A stretch of DNA of 56,143 nt from Nocardia transvalensis NBRC 15921 (GTDB taxonomy: Bacteria; Actinomycetota; Actinomycetes; Mycobacteriales; Mycobacteriaceae). The position numbers and the translations under genes are program-made. Under the pieces are notes generated by a model. The model was not told the origin of the DNA, did not search any database, and saw only the letters and a program-made list of their open reading frames with translations. Below are positions 25,363 to 32,831 of the stretch, piece after piece; position 1 is the stretch's first letter, and each line of letters begins with the position of its first letter. The stretch is from contig NZ_BAGL01000076.1 in the NCBI RefSeq assembly GCF_000308875.1, positions 1 through 56,143 of the forward strand, given 5' to 3'.

Positions 25363-25384
25363 CATCTCGAGGAAGGAAGCAGTG

Positions 25385-26137
25385 ATGACTGGTACGGCAT
25401 CGACCACCGGGGCGCGGGAGCACGCCCGCGCTCAGGCGGCGGGGGTGGCGGACAGCGGGCCCGAATTGCCGGAGGGCATCGCGGATTCGCGCATCACCTT
25501 TGCTACGCGGGTGCCCTCGGGTGGGTACGCGACTGTCGTTCTGGGGCGGGGGTCGCGGGTTCGGCTCGGGGATCCGGGTGGGGCGGCGTGTGCGCACGTG
25601 CACCTGTCGCGGGCCGAATCACCGTGGGAGCGGCTCAATGTCGCCGATACGGTCAAGGTGCCGTGGCAGGCATATCTCGGGGCGGGGCATCCGCTGCTGT
25701 CGGATCAGGGGCGTGTGCTGGCGACGATCGTCGCCGATACGTCCGGGCATCACGACGCGCTGTGCGGGCCGGACGACGGTGGGCGGCGGGCGCTGCGGCT
25801 GGCCGGGGCGAAACATGGTCTGACGCCGCGGGATATCGGTCCTTCCGTGTCGTTCTTCCGGGGTGTCCGAGTCGAATCCGACGGTTCCCTGGCGGCGGCC
25901 GGTGGGGCGGGCGCGGGCGCTGCGGTGGACCTTCTCGTGCACCTGCCGGTGACCCTGCTCGTCGCCAACGCCGCGCATCCGCTGGATGCCGCGCCGCCCT
26001 CGGATCTCGATGTCGTCGCCTGGCAGGCGCCCGAAGACATGCTGCGGCAGCACAACTCGGATCCCGAGTATCTGCGCGCCGTCGAGAACACCGAACAGGC
26101 ATGGACCGCCGCACGCACGCTGGAGGCACTGGTATGA
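25385..26137 (+). CDS. DUF1989 / urea-carboxylase-associated protein (UAAP1 type; carboxyguanidine deiminase subunit)
   Basis: 250 residues. The segments VPSGGYATVVLGRGSRVRL, PWERLNVADTVKVPWQAYLG, ATIVADTSGHHDALCG and LGARHGLTPRDI-like KHGLTPRDIGPSVSFF are the hallmarks of the larger DUF1989 subunit. Paired DUF1989 proteins next to 'urea carboxylase' have been shown to form carboxyguanidine deiminase (CgdAB) in guanidine breakdown. Cys and His in the HHDALCG segment are candidate metal or catalytic residues. Stop overlaps the next start (ATGA), so the subunits are translationally coupled. UAAP numbering is from memory of the family. Confidence 0.82.
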   Translation: MTGTASTTGAREHARAQAAGVADSGPELPEGIADSRITFATRVPSGGYATVVLGRGSRVRLGDPGGAACAHVHLSRAESPWERLNVADTVKVPWQAYLGAGHPLLSDQGRVLATIVADTSGHHDALCGPDDGGRRALRLAGAKHGLTPRDIGPSVSFFRGVRVESDGSLAAAGGAGAGAAVDLLVHLPVTLLVANAAHPLDAAPPSDLDVVAWQAPEDMLRQHNSDPEYLRAVENTEQAWTAARTLEALV

Positions 26138-26769
26138 CGCACGCACTCGGCGCGAATACGCTCGCGCGCACCGTCGTTCGGGACGAGACGGTGGCCGCTC
26201 GCGCACCGTGGTCCGCGATCGTGCGGGCCGGGGAGGTCCTGGAGATCGTGGACCTGCGCGGCAATCAGGCCGTCGACTGCCTGCTGTACTCGGCCGCCGA
26301 CCACGCCGACCGCTACAGCGCACAGGCCACCATCGCCGCCCAGCGCAATATCTTCCTCACCACGGGCAGCGTCCTGCGCACCGATGCGGGAACGGCCCTG
26401 ATGACGGTGATCGCCGACGACGTCGGCAACCACGACACCGTCGCCGGCGCCTGCTCCCAGGAATCGAATACGCTGCGCTACGGCCACCACACCCGCCACC
26501 AGCACGCCTGCGTGGAGAACTTCCTCGCCGAAGCGCTGACGTGGGGCCTCGGCAAGCGCGACCTGGTGTCGAACATCAACTGGTTCATGAACGTCCCCGT
26601 GGAGGCCGACGGCACCCTCGGCATCGTGGACGGCCGCTCGGCCCCCGGCAAACGAGTCACCCTCCGCGCCGACATCGACACCCTCGTCCTGGTATCGAAC
26701 TGCCCCCAGATCAACAACCCGTGCAACGGATTCGACCCCACCCCCGTCCGCATGATCATCACCCGCTGA
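26134..26769 (+). CDS. DUF1989 / urea-carboxylase-associated protein (UAAP2 type; carboxyguanidine deiminase subunit)
   Basis: 211 residues. Family segments are GEVLEIVDLRGNQAVDCLLY, SAQATIAAQRNIFLTTGSVL, VIADDVGNHDTVAGACSQES, TRHQHACVENFL and SNCPQINNPCNGFDPTPVR near the end. The conserved Cys and His residues of the AGACSQES and HQHAC segments fit a metal site. Predicted partner of the preceding protein in a heteromeric carboxyguanidine deiminase that would act on the product of guanidine carboxylase. Confidence 0.85.
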   Translation: MTHALGANTLARTVVRDETVAARAPWSAIVRAGEVLEIVDLRGNQAVDCLLYSAADHADRYSAQATIAAQRNIFLTTGSVLRTDAGTALMTVIADDVGNHDTVAGACSQESNTLRYGHHTRHQHACVENFLAEALTWGLGKRDLVSNINWFMNVPVEADGTLGIVDGRSAPGKRVTLRADIDTLVLVSNCPQINNPCNGFDPTPVRMIITR

Positions 26770-26799
26770 CGCGCCTGCCGACCCAGAAAGGGACCGAGA

Positions 26800-28971
26800 A
26801 TGGACGACAGCCCCACCACCGCCCCGACGCGTTCACACACCAGCACAGCCTCTTCCCGTAACACCGTCACGGCTCCCTCACGCGACACCGCCACGACGTC
26901 TCCTACCGACACCACCACGGCCCCTTCGTTTTTCCGGCACGCTTTTGGCCGGAATCCAGAGGTGTCGACCACGAGCCGTGAGGGGAAGACCACAGGGCGG
27001 GTGGAGGTTGTCCGGCCGGGGATGTTGACGACGGTGCAGGATTGGCCGGGGCGGGTGGGGTATTGGCATGTGGGGGTGCCGCCTTCGGGGCCTATGGATG
27101 ACCTGTCTTTCCGGCTCGGGAATCGGGCGGTGGGGAATGACGAGGGGGCGGCGGGGCTGGAATGCACGCTGGGCGGGCCCGCCTTGCGCTTCGACCGGGC
27201 GGTTCGGGTGTGCGTGACGGGTGCGCCGGCCGTGGTGACCGTCGACGGCGCGGCGGTGCCGCAGTGGCGGACCGTCGAGGTTCCGGCCGGGCGGGTCCTG
27301 GATGTCGGGGCAGTGCGCGGTCCGGGGATGCGGTGCTACATCCTGATCGCCGGGGGTATCGATGTTCCCGAATACCTCGGTAGCGCAGCGACATTCACCC
27401 TCGGCAAGTTCGGCGGCGCGACCGGGCGGGCGTTGCGGGCCGAGGATGCGCTCCCGCTCGGCGACCATCAGGGACGCGGCGCCACCGCGGTGCCCACCGA
27501 CGAGCAGCCCGTCTTCACCCGGCGCTGGGAACTCGCCGTCACGGAGGGTCCGCACGGTGCGCCGGAGTTCTTCACCCGCGGCGATATCGACACCATCCTC
27601 GGCACCGACTACGAGGTGCATTTCAACTCCGACCGGACCGGCGTGCGGCTGATCGGCCCGAAACCGCACTGGGCGCGCGCCGACGGCGGCGAGGCCGGTC
27701 TGCACCCGTCGAATATCCACGACACCGCGTACTCCGTCGGCGCCCTCGATTTCACCGGTGACACCCCGATCCTGCTGGGACCCGACGGCCCGAGCCTGGG
27801 CGGATTCGTCTGCCCGGTGACCGTGGTCGCGGCCGACCGGTGGAAGCTCGGGCAGCTGACGCCGGGTGACACCGTGCGCTTCGTGCCGGTCCGCGCCGAC
27901 CGTGCCGCGGCACTCAGCTCGCTGGGACCCGCGCGGCGGGCGGGCTGGCCGTTCGTCCTGTCCGCCGGTGGTGACGGCGACGACGGCGTCCTGGCCCGCG
28001 GCGAGGCCGACGCCACCGCTATCACCTACCGGCGGGCCGGCGACGACGGCGTCCTCGTCGAATACGGCGATATGACCCTGGACCTCGGCCTGCGGGCGCG
28101 AGTCCACGCTCTGCACCAGCACCTGCTCGAGCGCCGTGAACCGGGCGTCACCGAACTCACCCCGGGAATTCGCTCGCTCCAGGTGCGCACCGACCCCGAC
28201 CGGCTGCCGACGCCGACACTGCTGCGGATGCTGTCCGAGGCCGAGGCGGCGTTGCCCGCCTCCGAGGATCTGGTGGTGCCGAGCCGGACCGTGCGGCTGC
28301 CCCTGTCGTGGGACGATCCGGCCACCCGCGAGGCGATCACCCGCTATATGCACGGCGTGCGCGCCGATGCGCCGTGGTGCCCGTGGAATATCGAGTTCAT
28401 CCGGCGAATGAACGGATTAGACACCGTGGCAGACGTTTTCGACACCGTCTTCGCCGCCGAATACCTGGTGCTCGGCCTGGGAGACGTGTATCTCGGCGCA
28501 CCCGTGGCCACGCCCACCGACCCCCGGCACCGCCTCGTCACCACCAAATACAACCCGGCCCGCACCTGGACGCCCGAGAACGCGGTCGGCATCGGCGGTG
28601 CGTACCTGTGCATCTACGGCATGGAGGGTCCCGGCGGATACCAGTTCGTCGGCCGGACGACGCAGGTGTGGGACCACCGATCCTTCCACCAGCCCGGAAG
28701 CGACGAAAACCCGTGGTTGCTACGCTATTTCGATCGCATCAGCTGGTACCCCGTATCGGCCGAGGAACTGCTCGACCTGCGCGCGGACGTGGCCGCCGGG
28801 CGCGGCGAACCGCAGGCCGAGGACGGCGAATTCCGGCTCGCCGACCACCGCCGCTTCCTCGCGGACAACGCCGGATCCATCGCCGAATTCCGTGACCGGC
28901 AGTCCGGCGCGTTCGCCGCGGAGCGCGAATCCTGGCGCACCGCGGGCGAACTGACCGAATCCCGAGCGTAA
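26800..28971 (+). CDS. Urea/guanidine carboxylase carboxyltransferase region only (AHS2-AHS1), lacking BC and BCCP domains
   Basis: 723 residues. From about residue 68 it has the KipA/AHS2 domain (VEVVRPGMLTTVQDWPGRVG, VPPSGPMDDLSFRLGNRAVG, EGPHGAPEFF). From about 405 it has the KipI/AHS1 domain (YRRAGDDGVLVEYGDM, GIRSLQVRTDPDRL, LGLGDVYLGAPVATP, TKYNPARTWTPENAVGIGG). This is the carboxyltransferase half of urea/guanidine carboxylase. Full enzymes are about 1200 residues with an N-terminal biotin carboxylase and C-terminal biotin carrier; both are absent, and no biotinyl Lys motif is present. Residues 1-67 are Ser/Thr/Pro-rich and include sequence encoded by a dispersed repeat. ATG 26800 has an excellent AAAGGGA site; GTG 26962 or 27001 are alternatives. 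Confidence 0.8.
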   Translation: MDDSPTTAPTRSHTSTASSRNTVTAPSRDTATTSPTDTTTAPSFFRHAFGRNPEVSTTSREGKTTGRVEVVRPGMLTTVQDWPGRVGYWHVGVPPSGPMDDLSFRLGNRAVGNDEGAAGLECTLGGPALRFDRAVRVCVTGAPAVVTVDGAAVPQWRTVEVPAGRVLDVGAVRGPGMRCYILIAGGIDVPEYLGSAATFTLGKFGGATGRALRAEDALPLGDHQGRGATAVPTDEQPVFTRRWELAVTEGPHGAPEFFTRGDIDTILGTDYEVHFNSDRTGVRLIGPKPHWARADGGEAGLHPSNIHDTAYSVGALDFTGDTPILLGPDGPSLGGFVCPVTVVAADRWKLGQLTPGDTVRFVPVRADRAAALSSLGPARRAGWPFVLSAGGDGDDGVLARGEADATAITYRRAGDDGVLVEYGDMTLDLGLRARVHALHQHLLERREPGVTELTPGIRSLQVRTDPDRLPTPTLLRMLSEAEAALPASEDLVVPSRTVRLPLSWDDPATREAITRYMHGVRADAPWCPWNIEFIRRMNGLDTVADVFDTVFAAEYLVLGLGDVYLGAPVATPTDPRHRLVTTKYNPARTWTPENAVGIGGAYLCIYGMEGPGGYQFVGRTTQVWDHRSFHQPGSDENPWLLRYFDRISWYPVSAEELLDLRADVAAGRGEPQAEDGEFRLADHRRFLADNAGSIAEFRDRQSGAFAAERESWRTAGELTESRA
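26929..26958. repeat. Dispersed palindromic repeat, half copy inside a reading frame
   Basis: TTTTTCCGGCACGCTTTTGG and the following CCGGAATCCA match the left arm of the copies at 25215 and 31169 almost base for base. It lies in the N-terminal extension of the carboxyltransferase gene and encodes a PSFFRHAFGRNP-type segment in frame. Confidence 0.85.
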
Positions 28972-28982
28972 GCCGAACGGGG

Positions 28983-30137
28983 TCACCGCAGGTCGCGGAA
29001 GAACTCCCGCACATCGGCGACCAGCAATTCCGGCTCCTCCAGGGCCGCGAAATGGCCGCCGCGGTCGACGTCGACCCAGTGCGTGATGGTGTTCTCGACC
29101 TCGTTGTACCGCCGGATGGCCACATCGTGCGCGAAGACGATGACACCCGTCGGCACACCGGAATTCGTTCGCGCGGTCCCCCAATCCGCGGCCTCGGCAT
29201 ACCCCACGTACGCCGCCGATCCGGCGGTGCCGGTGAGCCAGTAGATCATGACATTGGTCAGCAGACGGTCTCGGTCGATAATCTTGTCCGGCACCGTATT
29301 TCGCGGATGGGTCCACTCGCGGAACTTGTCCATGATCCAGGCCAGCTGACCGACCGGCGAGTCGGCGAGCCCGTAGGCCAGCGTCTGCGGCCGGGTGGAC
29401 TGGATCGCGATATACCCGAACTCCTCCCGCATGAACGCCTCGATCCGGCGCACCCGGTCGCGTTCCAGTTCCGTCAGTTCCGCCAGCTCGTGCTCCGGAA
29501 GCGGTACCGGCGCAAAGGATCCCGGCACGCCGTTGGTGTGCACGCCGATCACGCGCGCCGGCGCGATCCGGCCCACCTGCGGGCTCACCCCGGCCCCGAT
29601 ATCGCCGCCCTGAACCCCGAAGCGCTCGTATCCGAGACGGTCCATCAGTTCCACCCAGGCGCGGGCGATGCGGTCCTTGGTCCATCCGGACTCTTTTGTG
29701 GGACCGGAGAATCCGAATCCGGGCAGCGACGGGATCACCAGATGGAACGCGTCCTCGGCCCGCCCGCCGTGCGCCGCGGGATCGGTCAGGGGGCCGATGA
29801 GATCGAGGAACTCGACGATCGATCCGGGCCAGCCGTGCGTCAGGATCAGCGGTGTCGCGCCCGGTTCGGCGGAACGCACGTGCAGGAAGTGGATGCGCTG
29901 GCCGTCGATCTCGGTGACGAACTGCGGGTACGCGTTGAGCTGCGCCTCCGCCGCCCGCCAGTCGTAACCGCTCCGCCAGTAGTCGACCATGTCGCGCAGC
30001 CAGTGCGTGGGGACGCCGGTATCCCAGTCGTCGCCGGGCAGCGCGTCGGGCCAGCGCACGTTGTCGAGACGCGCCCGCAGGTCGTCGAGCTGCTGCTGCG
30101 GGATGTCGATCCGGAAGGGAGTGATCTGAGAGGTCAT
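28983..30137 (-). CDS. Epoxide hydrolase family protein (EHN-domain alpha/beta hydrolase)
   Basis: 384 residues. N-terminal epoxide-hydrolase domain (PFRIDIPQQQLDDLRARLDN; WRAAEAQLNAYPQF), then an alpha/beta hydrolase fold with HGWPGSIVEFLDLI (oxyanion region), the nucleophile Asp in VQGGDIGAGVSP, and the catalytic His in VDRGGHFAALEEP. Similar proteins detoxify epoxides or act in juvenile-hormone-type ring opening. ATG 30137 begins the family consensus; the frame extends seven codons further. Divergent from the WYL regulator with a 25-bp palindrome between them, which probably controls it. Confidence 0.93.
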   Translation of the reverse strand: MTSQITPFRIDIPQQQLDDLRARLDNVRWPDALPGDDWDTGVPTHWLRDMVDYWRSGYDWRAAEAQLNAYPQFVTEIDGQRIHFLHVRSAEPGATPLILTHGWPGSIVEFLDLIGPLTDPAAHGGRAEDAFHLVIPSLPGFGFSGPTKESGWTKDRIARAWVELMDRLGYERFGVQGGDIGAGVSPQVGRIAPARVIGVHTNGVPGSFAPVPLPEHELAELTELERDRVRRIEAFMREEFGYIAIQSTRPQTLAYGLADSPVGQLAWIMDKFREWTHPRNTVPDKIIDRDRLLTNVMIYWLTGTAGSAAYVGYAEAADWGTARTNSGVPTGVIVFAHDVAIRRYNEVENTITHWVDVDRGGHFAALEEPELLVADVREFFRDLR

Positions 30138-30156
30138 GAGAACGACAGTAGGAACC

Positions 30157-30181
30157 ACCTAGGGCAGTTTCGGTCCTAGGT
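30157..30181. promoter_or_regulatory. Operator-like palindrome between epoxide hydrolase and WYL regulator
   Basis: ACCTAGG (30157-30163), 11-base spacer, CCTAGGT (30175-30181): perfect 7-bp arms, centred between two divergent starts 62 bp apart. CTAG-containing sites are rare in GC-rich genomes, adding weight. Confidence 0.7.
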
Positions 30182-30199
30182 TTCCGGCAGAATCGGAGC

Positions 30200-31150
30200 A
30201 TGCTCGAAACCTCGGCTCGACTGCTGCGACTGCTGTCGCTGCTGCAGACTCCCCGCGACTGGACCGGCGCGGATCTCGCGCAACGCCTGGATGTCGACAT
30301 CCGCACCGTGCGCCGCGATATCGACAAGCTGCGCACCCTCGGATATCCCGTGCACGCGGCGCCCGGCGTGGCGGGGTACCGGCTGGGCGCGGGGGCGAAC
30401 CTGCCGCCGCTACTGCTGGACGACGACGAGGCGGTGGCCGTCGCGCTCGGCCTGCGCACGGCGGCGGGCGGCACCATCGCGGGGATCGAGGAGAGTTCGC
30501 TGCGCGCCCTGGCCAAGGTGGAGCAGGTGCTGCCGGCGCGGCTGCGGCATCGGGTCGCGGCCCTGCAGGCGGCGACGGTGGCCGTACCCGCGGGCACGAC
30601 GCCCGTCGATCCGGACGTGCTCACCGCCATCGCCGCGGCGATCCGCGATCACGAGGTCCTGCGCTTCGACTACCGCACCCACGACGGCAGCACCGCCCGT
30701 CGCGCCGCCCAGCCGCACCGGCTGGTCCATACCGGGCGGCACTGGTACCTCGTCGCCTGGGATACCGAGCGCGACGACTGGCGCACCTACCGCGTCGACC
30801 GCCTCCACCTGCGCATCCCCAACGGCCCCCGCTTCACCCCGCGCGAGACGCCCGACCTCGACGTCGCGGATTTCGTCTCCCGCGGCGTGAGCACCGCCCC
30901 CTACCGCTTCCGCGCCCGCATCACCCTCGAGGTCCCCGTCACCGAGGCGGCAGAGCGCATCCCACCCACCATCGGCGTCCTCGAGCCGATCGACGCCCAC
31001 ACCTGCCTCCTCCACACCGGCTCCAACTCCCTCGACGAATTAGCCGTCTACACCGCCCTTTTCGGCTTCCCGTTCCGCGTACACGAACCGGTGGAGCTGA
31101 CCGACCACCTACGGGCGCTGGCCGAGCGAGTGAGTGCCGCCCTCCGGTAG
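30200..31150 (+). CDS. WYL-domain helix-turn-helix transcriptional regulator
   Basis: 316 residues. N-terminal DeoR/HTH_11 domain (LLRLLSLLQTPRDWTGADLA, LDVDIRTVRRDIDKLRTLGY) followed by a WYL domain (about 140-225) with DYRTHDGSTARRAAQPHRLV and GRHWYLVAWDTERDDWRTYR, whose WYL motif is intact, and a WCX C-terminal domain. Probably represses or activates the divergent epoxide hydrolase through the palindrome at 30157-30181. The WYL pocket may bind a small ligand or nucleic acid. Confidence 0.93.
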   Translation: MLETSARLLRLLSLLQTPRDWTGADLAQRLDVDIRTVRRDIDKLRTLGYPVHAAPGVAGYRLGAGANLPPLLLDDDEAVAVALGLRTAAGGTIAGIEESSLRALAKVEQVLPARLRHRVAALQAATVAVPAGTTPVDPDVLTAIAAAIRDHEVLRFDYRTHDGSTARRAAQPHRLVHTGRHWYLVAWDTERDDWRTYRVDRLHLRIPNGPRFTPRETPDLDVADFVSRGVSTAPYRFRARITLEVPVTEAAERIPPTIGVLEPIDAHTCLLHTGSNSLDELAVYTALFGFPFRVHEPVELTDHLRALAERVSAALR

Positions 31151-31168
31151 TAGGCGCCGCCACTTCCC

Positions 31169-31243
31169 TTATTCCGGCATGCTTTTGGCCGGAATCCACT
31201 GCGGCCGAGATGTGGATCCCGGCCAAAAGCGCGCCGGGATAAA
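31169..31243. repeat. Dispersed palindromic repeat, full copy (hairpin)
   Basis: Left arm 31169-31200 (ATTCCGGCATGCTTTTGGCC core) and right arm 31211-31243 (CCCGGCCAAAAGCGCGCCGG core) form an imperfect 30-bp hairpin with a 10-base loop. It is placed between convergent genes (WYL regulator and haloperoxidase-like), where it could act as a bidirectional terminator. Confidence 0.85.
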
Positions 31244-31276
31244 GAGATTGGGGCATGTGGGTAAAGGGGCAGGTGC

Positions 31277-32656
31277 TCAGGGCAATCGGGGCCCCACCGC
31301 CTGTGCGGATTTCAACCCGTGGGACCAGAGGTCCTCGGCGACGGCGAGGCCCAGGCGGGTGCCGCCCGAGGCGGCGAAGCGCCAGTTCACGCCGAGGTAG
31401 ACGCGGCCGCGGCCGTTCTCCTCGATCATCTGCCACAGGCCGCCGGGGAACACGCGCGCGATCCGGGGGCGCTGGACGCCGTGCTGGTCGAGGGCCGCGC
31501 CGTCGAGTTCGTCGGAGACGAAGATCAGGCCGTCCGCGAGCGAGTCCGGCCCGTCGTCGCCGACGCCGCAGCATCGGCGCGTGATCTGCAGCGCCGCGGC
31601 GCCCAGGGCGGCGTGCCCGGAGGGGTAGGCCGGGGACGGCGGCGTGCCGGGCACCGAACCCGGCGCGTTGGTCCGATTCGATCCGAGCGGCAGCCAGAAC
31701 GGATCGCAGTCCGCGTCGAGCCCTTGTGCCGCAACGACCTTCGAGCCCTCCGAGGTTCCGTATTCGCGGATGCCGCGCACCGGGCGCCAGAGGTTGTGCC
31801 GGTACTTGTCGTCCCACGCGAGAATGCCCGCGTCGGCCATGGCCGCATTGACCAGGGCGAACAGCCGCGCGTTCTGCGCCGGTGAGAACAGCCGGGCGGC
31901 CGCGACGGCGCGCACGATCATGTTGTACAGGCGTGGCGGTGAACCGATATTCGGCGCGGCGTCGTAGCCCCAGAACGTGCCCGTCAGCGTCTCCTCCGGA
32001 CAGCGCGGGGACAACGCGCGCGGCAGCGTCCCGGCCAGTTCGGTGGCGATGCCCTTACCTCGCACTTCCCGCAGTGCCCTCCGGTAGGCCGGATCACCCG
32101 GCCGGGGCGGGGCGTCGGCCGCGTGCCTGGTGGTTGCCGCGAAGCAGCGGGACCGAGCGCCGTAGTGCGGCGCGTAGTACCCCTGCCCCGGATGCGCCGG
32201 ATCCGTGCGGTGATTCGGCGCGTCGGTATCCGGGCGGAAGCCGGTGTCGTCCAGGCCCGGATCGGCGTCGCGGATCGACAGCACGGCCTGACCGACGGCC
32301 AGGCCGTACGCGCTTCCGGGCCCGGTGCCGGGTCCGCGCAATCCGGCCCGCTGCAGAGCCGTGTCGAGGTGCGCGGTCCGCGCCGGGTACAGCGCCGTGA
32401 GGGTGGTGTGCGCGGCGACGGCGACGGCCGCGTCGGCGGACGCGCCGGGTGGCGCGGGCGGTGGAGTGGTCAGATACGTTCCGTGTGGTGCGGGCGCGAT
32501 GCCGAAGTACGCGTCGTGCATCGCGAGATGGGTGATGGCCAGGGCGCGGGAACTGCCGGCCGGTCCGCGCACGTCACGTTCGCTGTCGCGAATGTCGGTG
32601 TGCGCCAACCGGTCCGATTCCGAGGCCACGGTATTCCAATACAGGATCTGATCCAC
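31277..32656 (-). CDS. Vanadium-dependent haloperoxidase-like (PAP2 superfamily) protein with altered vanadate site
   Basis: 459 residues from the GTG at 32656, which has AGGAAG 7-9 bases upstream (ATG 32689 is 11 codons earlier). The fold signatures are DDKYRHNLWRPVRGIRE (oxyanion-binding Lys and Arg), AYPSGHAALGAAAL (second His/Ser motif) and GRVYLGVNWRFAASGG. In vanadium haloperoxidases the last motif reads SR-G-H-D, where His bonds vanadium; here His is Asn, with the leading Ser as Gly and the Asp as Ala. No signal peptide is visible. It may therefore be a non-metal homologue, a phosphatase-fold relic, or use another ligand. Confidence 0.75.
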   Translation of the reverse strand: MDQILYWNTVASESDRLAHTDIRDSERDVRGPAGSSRALAITHLAMHDAYFGIAPAPHGTYLTTPPPAPPGASADAAVAVAAHTTLTALYPARTAHLDTALQRAGLRGPGTGPGSAYGLAVGQAVLSIRDADPGLDDTGFRPDTDAPNHRTDPAHPGQGYYAPHYGARSRCFAATTRHAADAPPRPGDPAYRRALREVRGKGIATELAGTLPRALSPRCPEETLTGTFWGYDAAPNIGSPPRLYNMIVRAVAAARLFSPAQNARLFALVNAAMADAGILAWDDKYRHNLWRPVRGIREYGTSEGSKVVAAQGLDADCDPFWLPLGSNRTNAPGSVPGTPPSPAYPSGHAALGAAALQITRRCCGVGDDGPDSLADGLIFVSDELDGAALDQHGVQRPRIARVFPGGLWQMIEENGRGRVYLGVNWRFAASGGTRLGLAVAEDLWSHGLKSAQAVGPRLP

Positions 32657-32831
32657 TTGTCTTCCTACTCGGGGGTCTGGTCCCGGCACCGGCCCGCGGG
32701 AGCATCTGCGACGCGACGAACTGCCCTAGATGTCCGAGCATGCTCCGGACGAGCGCGGAATTCGGCAGTAGTGGACTACTCGAATCGGGGATGGCACGAA
32801 GACGCCACCCGAGTACGCGGGGTGTTCCCCC

